47,873 bases of DNA from Acinetobacter lwoffii. GTDB lineage: Bacteria; Pseudomonadota; Gammaproteobacteria; Pseudomonadales; Moraxellaceae. Within the stretch, counting starts at the first letter, position 1. Each line of letters opens with the position of its first letter. Shown in pieces: positions 6,886-16,118 of this stretch. The notes beneath the pieces were generated by a model. That model saw only the letters and a list, made by a program, of their open reading frames with translations. It made no database searches and had not been told where the DNA came from. Position numbers and translations under genes: made by a program. The DNA lies in assembly GCF_024129735.1 (NCBI RefSeq), contig NZ_JAMXXK010000027.1, positions 1 through 47,873 of the forward strand. The letters run 5' to 3'.

Positions 6886-9800
6886 TTAGACCATTTTCTT
6901 TTGACCCAGGGAAGGTACTCCAAGGCATTTCATCTTAAAAAAGATACTTTGTAGTACAATTTTTTGTATCAGATGATGCTTTGAATCTGCTTTTTTATTA
7001 CTAATTTTATAATATTTTATTTTAACTTCACTCCCTATTTTTTTATCAAAATCACTTGAACTTGATTTTTCTATATCTAAGTAGGATTCTACGTCTGAAT
7101 ATATTTTGGTAATAAACTCCACAAATGAATCGTACAATTTTAAATCTTTTTGACAGACTGCTTCAAAAACTAAAACTGATCGATCATTTTTCAATGAAAT
7201 TTTATTTTCCAAAATATAATAAAAATTTTTAATTTCTTTTGGGGTAATTTCTTTGTCAATTATGAATGGCTGGCATATTCCATATAAATACGACCAATTG
7301 ATCATTCGCTCCCAATTTAAATCCATTTCTTGCAGATCACGCTCCTCACTTCTAGCTATTTCTTTATCTTTATAAATATAAAATTGTCTACTAATTGACT
7401 TTATTAAGTTAACAAGCTGGTCTTCAGGATTTATGATCCGGTCATTTGCTTTCCATTCCTGATATGATTCTAGAAATCTTTTTGGATATAAAAAACTCAT
7501 TTGTTTTTTTTCAATTTCATCTTTTTTTAAGAATTGCTTTGGATCATTATGTTTTTCAAAAACCTTTAAAAAAAACTTAGATTTTTGAAGAATGTTAAAA
7601 GCTGATTCATCCTCAGATATCTTTAAGGATTTAAATTGAGCATTAATAATTTTGCTATTTTTTAGTAATGCACCAATCAATTCAGGCTGATATTCACGTT
7701 TTGCTGTATAAAACATGTCTGCAATTAAAATATTAAGATGATGTATATAGCTACTTGCGGTCACGTTAAAGTCTTCATGCCCCATTAGATGTGCTAAACG
7801 TTGCCATACATCTGCGCTATGTAATGATGCATGATCGATATTTTGCAATATATGCTTTTTAAGCCTACCTACAAACCTAGAGTCATAGTCAGTAAAACTA
7901 CAGATAAGCTGGTGGCTGCCTTTCAATAAAATTGCTAAGTGTGATGCAGCACTATGCCTAAATGCGTGAAATGTATATGAATGATCACTTGTCCCTAATA
8001 CCAGATTAAACAAGCTCCTAGTGATTTTTGATAATTGTTGATTTTCAAAGGTGAAGAGTAATGTATTCTGTACTTGTAATTCCGCTTCGCCCAAAGAAGC
8101 AGCTAAATATTTTTTATAAAAATCACAGAACTCTTTAAATTCATTTGGATTTAAAAAATAGGATAAATCAAACTGACGATTTGCATTTTCGTTTTTAACA
8201 TTACGGTGAGAGTTGGAATGAATTTTTAAAACCAGATTTTCAATATCTGAATTGGATGATTCATTTGAAGTCGTATCTTTAGGATCTGACTTTGCTTCGT
8301 AATATAAACGATTATTTTTAAGATGACTTCGAAGCTGTGCAGAGTCAAAATCATTGAGACGGATGCCTGTCACTTCATCAATACGCAAACCTAGTCTAAA
8401 TGCGAGTCGATAGACCCATTGCAATGCAACTATTTCATTCCCTGAAATGCCTAAAATGTGTGGATAATTTTTCACAATTTTCATCATTAATTCAAACATC
8501 TGCGGACTAATGGTCCGTGTTTTTAAAAATTTCCCGCTGTCTCTCTGATGTTCATACAAGTACGCTACTACTGGTGCATCATGCTTGTTGACCAAATACT
8601 GATGAAATGTTTTTAACCTCGCGAAAGAATAGCCAGAGGTGTCGTGCTTTTTATTATCATTTTTCTCAGCGATTGTTTCCTGCTTTTCCTGATCTTTCAT
8701 TGATTTTTCTAAAATAAGGTACTCATACATTTCTTCAAATTGTTCTTCGATGGCATTATTCAAATTTATTTGATATTCTAAAATGTAAATTAAAAAGTCA
8801 GAAACGAAGCTGTGATAATAACGTTTTATCGATGCCACCTGAAGTGATGCTTTACCAGAGCCAGAATTGTAACCTAGCTCATACTTTAACCATTGGCATA
8901 TCCGTAAATGTGCGATTGCCACCACATAATCAATATATTCCCCCTCTCCAGCTTCATAGGAACGTATATCGCCCTCTGATTTATTAATACTTGTGTTCAA
9001 AGCTTCATTAAACTTGGCTAGTGTCAACTCTTTACCATCTTCACTAAATGATAAAAGCAATGATTTTATATCATTACGTTTACCCATCCGTTTATCATTA
9101 TAAACTTTAACGTTCTGATCACTAGTAAAAACAGAAAGCTCTACAGTGTGATGAGTATTTTCAATTCTTTCTTGAATCGTTTTCCAGGTATCAAGCTGAT
9201 GATAAATAGCTATATGCTGTTCATATATCAAAGGCGTAGTGATAATTTTGTTATTAAGTACACTTGTACTCAATAGATCTAAATTTGGAATCTCCTGCCA
9301 AAGAACATAATCAATATGCTTGAAAGCAGAAAAACGACGTCGCTCAAACTCTTTGATAAATTGATGATCAGGAACAACATCTTTAAAGTGTGCTTTTAGC
9401 CGCTTATAAAGTAAATCTTCCCGCTTAACTTTTTGATCTTGATCATCGTGTGTTTGCTGCCAAATACTAAGAGGCGATGTAAACTGTAATGCATAACCTT
9501 GGTTACCATGAAGATGCTCTCGGATACGCAAATAACAAAGCATTGAGATTGCGTTAAAATATATTTGCTGTGTTTGCCATAATTCCACATCTCCTTGGCT
9601 ATCATAACGGTAGAAATTGCCATATTTTTGAGATGAGAGAGTGTATGAGAAAACGTAGGCATGATTCTTTGAACCAGAGTAAATTGGCAACAGTCCACTG
9701 TCTAGATTCATTTCAAAAATTGCATCATGAATTGCAATAAGCCGTTCAGGATGAATACATCCTTGATCGAAAATTAATGATATACATAGACATTCAAATA

Positions 9801-10341
9801 ATATGTTTACTAAGTTTTGCTGAGCTTCAACTGTAGATTGTAAACTTATATTTTGAGTCTTTTTATTAAGAGAATAGCTCCACTTTTCATAAAATTTTTC
9901 TTTAAAATCAGCAAGAATAGCTCCATAACACAACTTGTCCTCTGTTAAAATATTATCGCGGCGCGGTAATGTTGCTATTTTCCAATCTGGTAATTTAATA
10001 TCGTAAATTTTTGCATGATCTGGATTTTTTTTTTGCCACTCCTGATACTCTTGTTCACAAATAATTTTAAAGTGTTTAAAACACTCCTTGAGGTAAGAGC
10101 GGAAATATTTTTTGAGCTGGGAATGCTCACAAACTTTTATTAAAACTTGCTGATAGTTTGTAAATTTATCAGCAATTCGTTGATCAAGAAGTTTAAAATC
10201 AATCTCGACACCATTCACCTTTTTCTGAGTATATTTATGATCAATCAGCTCAGAAATTTGATTAAAAATTGCTTTTGTTTCTGTTTCAATCGCATTTTGT
10301 AATTGCTCTAGAATCTCTTGATTTAGTTCTTTGTTAATCAC
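6886..10341 (-). CDS. Very large tyrosine recombinase (1151 aa), third gene of a recombinase trio
   Basis: A site-specific tyrosine recombinase. The catalytic domain lies in the middle: LRIDEVTGIRL (Arg about 654), HAFRHSAASHL (HxxR at about 792), LMGHEDF (GH about 853) and TASSYIHHL (nucleophile Tyr about 865). These are the R-HxxR-H-Y residues expected. About 600 residues precede it and about 280 follow, far longer than ordinary integrases (300-450 aa). The N-terminal part is helical and charged with no recognised domain. Its start overlaps the end of the 806-aa gene by 8 bp, so the two are translationally coupled. Low GC and AT-rich codons match the upstream partners. It probably catalyses excision and integration of the surrounding element; the partner dependence is inferred. 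Confidence 0.85.
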   Translation of the reverse strand: MINKELNQEILEQLQNAIETETKAIFNQISELIDHKYTQKKVNGVEIDFKLLDQRIADKFTNYQQVLIKVCEHSQLKKYFRSYLKECFKHFKIICEQEYQEWQKKNPDHAKIYDIKLPDWKIATLPRRDNILTEDKLCYGAILADFKEKFYEKWSYSLNKKTQNISLQSTVEAQQNLVNILFECLCISLIFDQGCIHPERLIAIHDAIFEMNLDSGLLPIYSGSKNHAYVFSYTLSSQKYGNFYRYDSQGDVELWQTQQIYFNAISMLCYLRIREHLHGNQGYALQFTSPLSIWQQTHDDQDQKVKREDLLYKRLKAHFKDVVPDHQFIKEFERRRFSAFKHIDYVLWQEIPNLDLLSTSVLNNKIITTPLIYEQHIAIYHQLDTWKTIQERIENTHHTVELSVFTSDQNVKVYNDKRMGKRNDIKSLLLSFSEDGKELTLAKFNEALNTSINKSEGDIRSYEAGEGEYIDYVVAIAHLRICQWLKYELGYNSGSGKASLQVASIKRYYHSFVSDFLIYILEYQINLNNAIEEQFEEMYEYLILEKSMKDQEKQETIAEKNDNKKHDTSGYSFARLKTFHQYLVNKHDAPVVAYLYEHQRDSGKFLKTRTISPQMFELMMKIVKNYPHILGISGNEIVALQWVYRLAFRLGLRIDEVTGIRLNDFDSAQLRSHLKNNRLYYEAKSDPKDTTSNESSNSDIENLVLKIHSNSHRNVKNENANRQFDLSYFLNPNEFKEFCDFYKKYLAASLGEAELQVQNTLLFTFENQQLSKITRSLFNLVLGTSDHSYTFHAFRHSAASHLAILLKGSHQLICSFTDYDSRFVGRLKKHILQNIDHASLHSADVWQRLAHLMGHEDFNVTASSYIHHLNILIADMFYTAKREYQPELIGALLKNSKIINAQFKSLKISEDESAFNILQKSKFFLKVFEKHNDPKQFLKKDEIEKKQMSFLYPKRFLESYQEWKANDRIINPEDQLVNLIKSISRQFYIYKDKEIARSEERDLQEMDLNWERMINWSYLYGICQPFIIDKEITPKEIKNFYYILENKISLKNDRSVLVFEAVCQKDLKLYDSFVEFITKIYSDVESYLDIEKSSSSDFDKKIGSEVKIKYYKISNKKADSKHHLIQKIVLQSIFFKMKCLGVPSLGQKKMV

Positions 10342-12754
10342 GCGATTTTTCCTGGGTAAACAAGTCTAGCTCCAAAATTTCTAATTTTTTCAGTAACGCT
10401 TCAACCTGTTGTTGAATTTCTGTTTTGTAATGAAAAGGACTTAAGGATGAAGTATGGCCAAACCCCATGGCAATACCATCATGTGCATAAAGGGTATTAT
10501 GAATATCACTGCTGAGTTCAAGATGGTTTTTGCTAAAATGCCTTGGCCAGTTTTTATAAATCTGAACTGTTTCTTTCAAGTAATGCGTCACAAAAGCTGC
10601 TGACATTGGTGCCAAAGTAAGATTGTCTGCTATTTCTATAAAGTCAACGCTATGCTTTTTGGAAGTCAGTTGAGGATGGATAAGAATACACAGCATGAAT
10701 TCATTTTTTTTCCACTGCTCCTGCAGATATTTCATGCCTAATGCAGTGATTGTCTTATCTATATACTCTCTGTATGCATCAAAATGCTTTTGCCAATAAC
10801 CTACTACAGGCACTAAACGACCTTCTTGTCGTGAACCAATTTTTTTGTCATGAATATAGATAAATTTTGATTTTGAATCATAATTTTTGATCAAACCTGG
10901 CATACCCATCGTGGGTCGTACAGTGAGGCAAATTAAAGACAGATGCCACATCCAAATGCTATAAGCATTTAATTTCTCAATCCGATTGACTTCATCATTC
11001 GTTAAAGTAGTCTGTACATAAGCATAAAGATTTTTAAAAAATTGAGTTGCTGCTTTGATAGTCCAGCAACGCTGACTACCTATACGTTGTTCTCGGTCAA
11101 AGATATAACCCGGATGCTGCTCTTTTTTCCATAGATCACCTTTTTTTCGGTTTATTAAACAATCAATGTATCTTTTAAAATGTCTATTTATCTCTTCAAT
11201 ATTACGCCCTTCATAGGACCAATTAACCACATGATTCGTATCGTGATTTGCCATTAAGTGTGCTACGAGATCATCACCTGTCTGCATATTCAGATGGAAA
11301 TATATTTGCTTTTCTAAAATTCCACATGAAATCTTGTCCAAATTATACGGTTTGAAAAGCTGCCTTAAAAAACGATTGTATTCAGGAACAGATAGTTCTT
11401 GAATAACATTTTTTTTTAATTGAATAATCCAAGCACTAGGAATATGCCATTTATAAGTGGAGGCTTTGTTATAGCGCTGTAATTTATCACTCATAATGCC
11501 CAAATGATTTACATTCAACTTTGGATCAATCACCCAATAATAAGATACTTCGATTACTTCGATTACTTCGATTACTTCGATTACTTCGATTACTTCGATT
11601 ACTTCGATTACTTCTGTTTCTTCTGCTACTTTTGTTTTTTTTATTCTTTTTACTTTTGTTTTTTCTAATATTTTTCCTTTTTCAATCAAATTATTAATAT
11701 CTTTAAAGATAGTAGGACTCAGACCAGTCAGCAGTGACATCATGCCACATAATGCCAAAGAAGATTGATCATAAAAGATTGTACTATTTTCTTTGAGCAT
11801 TTTATCCTGATAACAATCGTGCAATACGTTGTATACCTGATGTAATAAACTGGGTGCTAGATAAAGTGGATTACTTACAAATGGGACTTCACGTCTCTGA
11901 ATAATTTTTTTGAGCTTTTCATCGGATATCATAGAACTTGCACGCTTACTGATATCATCATGTGTAGGATCAAGAATAGTTGCTGATTTTTCATCTATCT
12001 CGACTTCTGTGTCATCATTTTCTATATGAATAGGAGATGACCCTGAGTGGTTTGTTACATCAATCTCCTTTTTTATTCTTTTTATCAAATCCTTGATACT
12101 AAGTTTCTTCGATGAATTTAATTCCCTGTTGTTAAGCTCATTACAGACAATACAAAATTGCTCAATGTAACGGTCTAAATCTAATGAGATGGAGTGCTTT
12201 TGCATCTCTTCACCAGTTAAAAATTCTTTAAAATTGCTGGTGTTAAATTCATCGATTTTTTTAATTTCATTGGTAATTTTGTCACATGGTATTTTTTTTT
12301 CCCCACGGTCTTTAAATTGGTTCTGCAGTAACAGTTTTAATGCATAACATAGTTGATTAAATTTCTTATGTACTCTTTCATCATCTACTATTCGCTTAAA
12401 ATCTATCAGTTTTGTGTTTGTGATAGGCTCTTTATCTTTAGAACTAGAATTCGGTAAAATGATAAGTTCTTTGAGCATTTCACAAATTAATCCAGTCAAC
12501 AGATAACCATACTGATGCCCTTCTTGTTCAATTTTAGTCCATTGAGTTAAACCAGCCAGAATTTTATGTTCCGTCACAATTCTCTTTTTTTTAATAGTAA
12601 CTTGGATTTTTTCTGCAGCAGCATACAACTCATTCTTATTTTGAACGTCGAAATCTTTGAAAATAGCTTTTTTTTCACCAAGTGACTGATTTACCCACTT
12701 TTCCAATACTTTGATTTCTTCGTGTAGATCTGACAATCCATCAGTATTAGTCAT
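10334..12754 (-). CDS. Atypical tyrosine-recombinase-like protein (806 aa), second gene of the trio
   Basis: The C-terminal third resembles a tyrosine recombinase catalytic fold. CLTVRPTMGMPGL carries a candidate box-I Arg (about 613). WPRHFSKNHLEL (about 736-747) fits box II, but Lys appears where HxxR would have Arg. MGFGHTSSLSPFHY (about 765-778) has the GH and a candidate nucleophilic Tyr. Related long integrase-like proteins often show an RHxxRxxL form here, so the Lys is notable and activity is uncertain. The middle contains a charged segment with seven IEV tripeptides. It sits 4 bp after the 164-aa gene and overlaps the 1151-aa gene by 8 bp, so the trio is one operon. It may be a structural partner or a second strand-exchange enzyme. 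Confidence 0.65.
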   Translation of the reverse strand: MTNTDGLSDLHEEIKVLEKWVNQSLGEKKAIFKDFDVQNKNELYAAAEKIQVTIKKKRIVTEHKILAGLTQWTKIEQEGHQYGYLLTGLICEMLKELIILPNSSSKDKEPITNTKLIDFKRIVDDERVHKKFNQLCYALKLLLQNQFKDRGEKKIPCDKITNEIKKIDEFNTSNFKEFLTGEEMQKHSISLDLDRYIEQFCIVCNELNNRELNSSKKLSIKDLIKRIKKEIDVTNHSGSSPIHIENDDTEVEIDEKSATILDPTHDDISKRASSMISDEKLKKIIQRREVPFVSNPLYLAPSLLHQVYNVLHDCYQDKMLKENSTIFYDQSSLALCGMMSLLTGLSPTIFKDINNLIEKGKILEKTKVKRIKKTKVAEETEVIEVIEVIEVIEVIEVIEVIEVSYYWVIDPKLNVNHLGIMSDKLQRYNKASTYKWHIPSAWIIQLKKNVIQELSVPEYNRFLRQLFKPYNLDKISCGILEKQIYFHLNMQTGDDLVAHLMANHDTNHVVNWSYEGRNIEEINRHFKRYIDCLINRKKGDLWKKEQHPGYIFDREQRIGSQRCWTIKAATQFFKNLYAYVQTTLTNDEVNRIEKLNAYSIWMWHLSLICLTVRPTMGMPGLIKNYDSKSKFIYIHDKKIGSRQEGRLVPVVGYWQKHFDAYREYIDKTITALGMKYLQEQWKKNEFMLCILIHPQLTSKKHSVDFIEIADNLTLAPMSAAFVTHYLKETVQIYKNWPRHFSKNHLELSSDIHNTLYAHDGIAMGFGHTSSLSPFHYKTEIQQQVEALLKKLEILELDLFTQEKSRD
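11547..11609. repeat. Seven tandem copies of a 9-bp repeat inside the 806-aa gene
   Basis: Seven exact copies of acttcgatt lie in tandem (63 bp) and encode repeated Ile-Glu-Val on the minus strand. The unit is three codons, so slippage changes protein length without changing frame. The repeat separates the N-terminal helical part from the recombinase-like part and probably acts as a flexible linker. Confidence 0.95.
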
Positions 12755-12758
12755 ACAG

Positions 12759-13253
12759 TTACCATAATTTTTCAGGGTAAAAATTGATTTTCAGGTTTCG
12801 TTCTAACTTGAGCTTGAAGTTTTTAGGCAAACCAAAATATTTTTTATAAGTTCTTTGAGTCAATTTTTTAACACAACGCTGCGGTTTTGACTCCACTCTC
12901 ATATGTTCTGATAACTTCAGACTTAAGGCCTCGGACAATTGAGTAAAAAAACAAGTAAATAGCACAGCATGCACCTCTTTATGTTGGTGCTTTTTAACCT
13001 CTTCAGTTTCTTCAGGAGCTACATCAATTGTATCGAGTAACCACTTTAAAATTTCAAATTCATCAACGTCTTGATTGTCTTTTGCTGCTTGGTCAAGCAT
13101 TCTTTTGATTTCATCATCCATCTTATTTTTAAGATCCAATACAAAATCTTGAATAAAATCTGGTAAATCTAATATCAAAACGTAACTTAACTTGGTGAAA
13201 ACTTCAGTTAGAACTTCAGGTGTTTTTTTTGCATGCCCAATTTTTTCTATCAT
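12759..13253 (-). CDS. Small hypothetical protein, first gene of the recombinase trio
   Basis: A 164-residue protein of no recognised family. The N-terminal half is acidic and helical (for example DEIKRMLDQAAKDNQDVDEF, residues about 48-67). The last 40 residues are basic with several Lys-Lys and Arg-Lys pairs, ending KLERNLKINFYPEKLW, which would suit DNA binding. It begins the operon: the 806-aa gene starts 4 bp after its stop. Small first or last genes are known in other multi-recombinase modules (TnpC of Tn554, for example), where they influence orientation or efficiency. A similar accessory role is a guess from position only. Confidence 0.6.
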   Translation of the reverse strand: MIEKIGHAKKTPEVLTEVFTKLSYVLILDLPDFIQDFVLDLKNKMDDEIKRMLDQAAKDNQDVDEFEILKWLLDTIDVAPEETEEVKKHQHKEVHAVLFTCFFTQLSEALSLKLSEHMRVESKPQRCVKKLTQRTYKKYFGLPKNFKLKLERNLKINFYPEKLW

Positions 13254-13412
13254 GACTCTCTCAATCGATACTGGCTATACAAGCTCAATACAGTTGAAAT
13301 GGTTAATTTCTAAATTTACTACTTAGGCCCAACAGAATATCTTTAGCCTAAAAATACCGATTATGATGTTATATGTTTATATCCAGCTAACACAGAACAG
13401 CTCAATGAGTTA

Positions 13413-13428
13413 ACGTGATATATCACGT
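13413..13428. promoter_or_regulatory. 16-bp perfect palindrome upstream of the recombinase operon
   Basis: acgtgatatatcacgt is self-complementary over 16 bp and lies 160 bp upstream of the first trio gene. A homodimeric repressor site is the simplest reading. It could instead be a crossover or binding site for the recombinases. Confidence 0.45.
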
Positions 13429-13513
13429 AATAACTTTACCATTTGATTTTCCAATATCAAAGTATCGCGATGTCTATATAAGGTTTATCAACAAATCAAA
13501 ATATTTAAAATTA

Positions 13514-14245
13514 GGCTCTAGACTAGCAGATTTGCACTTAGTTTTACCTAATGAGGTCCCACAACTCTGTTGCTAGCTCATTAGGCTCCCTCATCCAGCG
13601 CCATTCTGTTTCTTTAAGATGATAATCAAAATACTCTTTTGATATACCGTTGAACTTTGCTAGCCTTCTTTTACAAAAGCTCCAGAATGACTCTATTCCA
13701 TTTATATGACATTGTCCTCTGGCAAATTCATTCGCTCCATGATTTACTCTAAAATGCTTTGAGTAACCAACATCTACCAAACCATTGTATCCACGCTAAC
13801 CATCACTATAAATTACACTTTCAAGTGCAACTTTACCTAAGATAACTTGTTGTAATGTAGTCTTTTTACAATCAGGGACTATTTCTGTATAAACTCGACC
13901 ATTCCTTTCAAATATTCCAAATACAGGTTGTTTTAAAGTACCTCGACCTCGCTTCAACTTCCCATGAAAACCACGTTGTCTTTTTGCTCCAAAATAGCTC
14001 TCATCAATTTCAATAGAACCTACAAACTTTGCTCTTAAATCTGTTTGATGATCGTAGATTGCTTCTCTAAAAAGCATGTACCAATAGTTGATGGTATTAC
14101 GGTTCAAGTTAAGCAATAAGGCTGTTTTAGAAGCAGGAATATCAATGCAAAAGCACTGAATAATTTTTTTAATCTTATAGTTACTTAATTTGCTGTTTTC
14201 TATCATGATTCTAGACTAACATATCTATTCTGCTAGTCTAGAGCC
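13514..14245 (-). mobile_element. IS1595-family element, 732 bp
   Basis: Terminal repeats ggctctagactagcaga (13514-13530) and its exact inverse (14229-14245) bound 732 bp holding one transposase frame. An 8-bp target duplication expected for IS1595 is not obvious: the flanks read taaaatta on the left and ttgctatt on the right. The right flank continues an open reading frame of a different gene, so the element marks the junction between the AT-rich recombinase block and the GC-richer cluster. Confidence 0.88.
13544..14206 (-). pseudogene. IS1595-family transposase with an in-frame amber codon
   Basis: The reading frame runs 221 codons with a single TAG at 13796-13798, between YSDG and RGYNGLVDVGYSKHF. 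IS1595 transposases usually have Trp there (SDGWRGYNG), so one G-to-A change from TGG explains the stop. Other parts look normal: an HTH-like N-terminus, IEIDESYFGAKRQRG with the first catalytic Asp/Glu region, and the C-terminal HINGIESFWSFCKRRL with the last acidic residue. Without suppression the protein stops after 136 residues and would be inactive, although the element could still be mobilised in trans. Confidence 0.88.
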
Positions 14246-14246
14246 T

Positions 14247-14918
14247 TGCTATTTAAATATTTTAAGATTAATCAATGAGTTTCTGCATCAGCTGGAAATT
14301 TTATCGCAGCAACCGATGCTGCAGTTTAATCCGCATGCGCGTCTGTTCAAATATCGCTTAATTGCCTATTTAAAATTACTGGAACAACGTCGCACCCAAA
14401 TCTTTGTGATTTTTCATGATGAGTTTCACTATCAGCAACAGGTGCTGGCCCTTTCAGCACCTACCCAGGAAATTAGAGAGCTTCTGAATGACACGCTTGA
14501 ACAAACTCGCCAGATCCAGCAGCAAATACGCCAGTTAGAACGTGAAATACAAAATACCGAAAATCGCGGTTTTCTTAAACGGCTGTTTAAAAAACCTGAA
14601 AATCATGAATTAAAGATCAATGAACTCAAAAAGAATCTGACTGAGGTTCGCGATTATTGCTATCTCAGAATGATTGCCATGCAAAAGCAGGCCACTCAGG
14701 AAAGTGTGTATCTGGAAGCCAAGAATTTAATTCCGGTGATTGACGCTAAAGTGCGCCATTATGCTTTTGCCAATGGTGAAAATGGGGTGACACGTTTGCC
14801 ACTTCTATTACAGTTACCCGAAGACCGGAATAGCTTCAATATGCAAAGCATTCTCGTGGCTTTAAATTATGAATTTCTGCTTTCTGCGAAAAGTTGGGGA
14901 ATGTCAAAAAAGGCTTAG
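14247..14918 (+). pseudogene. Hypothetical protein, 5' end removed by the IS1595 element
   Basis: The frame is open from the first codon after the IS (CYLNILRLINEFLHQLEILS...) to TAG at 14916-14918. A possible ATG occurs at 14316, but the upstream residues read as continuous protein, so the native start was probably lost. The visible part is helical, with a coiled-coil segment around LEQTRQIQQQIRQLEREIQ and an RGFLKRLFKKP linker. No family was recognised. It is the first gene of the GC-richer cluster and is separated from the lipoprotein gene by 140 bp. The remaining 200-codon ORF could still be translated, but function is doubtful. Confidence 0.6.
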
Positions 14919-15058
14919 ACAGGACTGAGGATATACACGTTACTCCATCATTAAAGAGCTTCTGTTTACTGCTCATTTAACAGCCTTTCATCCTCTTCAC
15001 ATTCTGTTCACGACTTTCGGCCTAAAGTATCAGCATAGACCTAATACGGATAGCCAAT

Positions 15059-15631
15059 ATGAAACATGTCAAAAAAATACTGCTAGCTACCTTGTCCTTA
15101 CCGCTACTAGTTTTAGCTGGATGTAAAAGTATTCCTAGCTATTCAAGTGATTATGCAAAATCCAGAAACCAAATTCAGGGAACTGCGCTGGATCAGGCTA
15201 AAGCCCAAGACATCGGCATACGCTTTACCTCAGCATTTAATACTTTGGGTACACCTGCATTTATTGAACGAGCCGGATCACTCTATGCCGATCAGCTGTT
15301 TATTAACGATACCTTATCCCAATTTTCATCACGTCAAAATCTACTCCAACATTTTCAAGGGATGAACAAGCGTGTCAGTAACGTGAATGTCAAACTATTA
15401 AATACCTCCTATTACCAAGACTCTGCCTACGTGCACTGGCATATGACCTATGACTTTAAAATGTTTGGCACGACTCGAACTATGGATTCTTTTGGGATCA
15501 GTGAAATCAAAGTCAACAGAGACAATAAGATTATTTTCCAGCAGGATTTCTGGGATCCGGCCAATGGCCTGTATCGTTCTTTACCTTATGTTGGAGGAGC
15601 CTATTCATGGGTACTGCCATTCAAAAAGTAG
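15059..15631 (+). CDS. NTF2/SnoaL-like lipoprotein
   Basis: A 190-residue protein with a lipoprotein signal peptide: basic MKHVKK, a hydrophobic run, then lipobox LAGC with Cys21 as the acylation site. The mature part has the cone-shaped NTF2/SnoaL-like pattern (RFTSAFNTLGT..., later YVHWHMTYDFKMFG). Proteins of this group are often encoded beside Cfa, DUF1365 and FAD oxidoreductase genes, so it likely assists the lipid-modifying pathway at the outer or inner membrane. It overlaps the next gene by 25 bp, implying coupled translation. The fold is a fair call; ligand and role are unknown. Confidence 0.7.
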   Translation: MKHVKKILLATLSLPLLVLAGCKSIPSYSSDYAKSRNQIQGTALDQAKAQDIGIRFTSAFNTLGTPAFIERAGSLYADQLFINDTLSQFSSRQNLLQHFQGMNKRVSNVNVKLLNTSYYQDSAYVHWHMTYDFKMFGTTRTMDSFGISEIKVNRDNKIIFQQDFWDPANGLYRSLPYVGGAYSWVLPFKK

Positions 15632-16107
15632 TATTAAGTACGGGACTACTGATGCTCTGCAGTTTCAGTTCATGGTCACATGCCCAGAATATGAATCAGT
15701 GTGGTCGTGGTCCACTTTTGGTGGCTCAGAAACAGGTTGGCGTCGCCCGTTATTATGCTCAGAACTGTACAAAACCCTGGCAAGGCCAGAATATGCAGAT
15801 TGATTTTTCCTATACACAGAATATTCCGGAATGGGCTTTCAAGCGTGCAGCGACCCATTTTCTGAAGCGTAATGAGCGAGAGTCTAAACACTTAATAGTA
15901 TTAGATAGAATTACTCAGCTTTATAAGCCGGTAAAACCGGGTGATCTTTATCGTTTAAGCTATCAAGCCGAGACACAGACCCTGACCTTGATGCTGAATC
16001 AGCAGGTACTAGGCAATCTTCAGCATCCTCTAGCACAACAATATTTTAATATCTGGCTGGGTTCGCAGCCATTTAGTGCTAAATTAAAACAGCAATTATT
16101 GAATTAG
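15607..16107 (+). CDS. Chalcone-isomerase-like secreted protein
   Basis: A 166-residue protein with a Sec signal peptide (hydrophobic to SSWSHAQ, cleavage near residue 26). The C-terminal IWLGSQPFSAKLKQQLL matches the characteristic ending of bacterial chalcone-isomerase-like proteins, whose relatives bind fatty acids. The ATG at 15607 has a strong GGAGGAG site just upstream, inside the previous gene. Together with the NTF2-like lipoprotein and the Cfa operon it fits a periplasmic lipid-handling role. Catalytic activity on chalcone is not implied. Confidence 0.75.
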   Translation: MGTAIQKVVLSTGLLMLCSFSSWSHAQNMNQCGRGPLLVAQKQVGVARYYAQNCTKPWQGQNMQIDFSYTQNIPEWAFKRAATHFLKRNERESKHLIVLDRITQLYKPVKPGDLYRLSYQAETQTLTLMLNQQVLGNLQHPLAQQYFNIWLGSQPFSAKLKQQLLN

Positions 16108-16118
16108 TCTCTGCCGCT

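Noticed and set aside
13490..14265. Target duplication around the IS1595 element, suggested by similar aaatattt stretches on both sides
   Set aside because: The matching stretches are offset from the IS ends and are simple A/T sequence, so they are not a true duplication.
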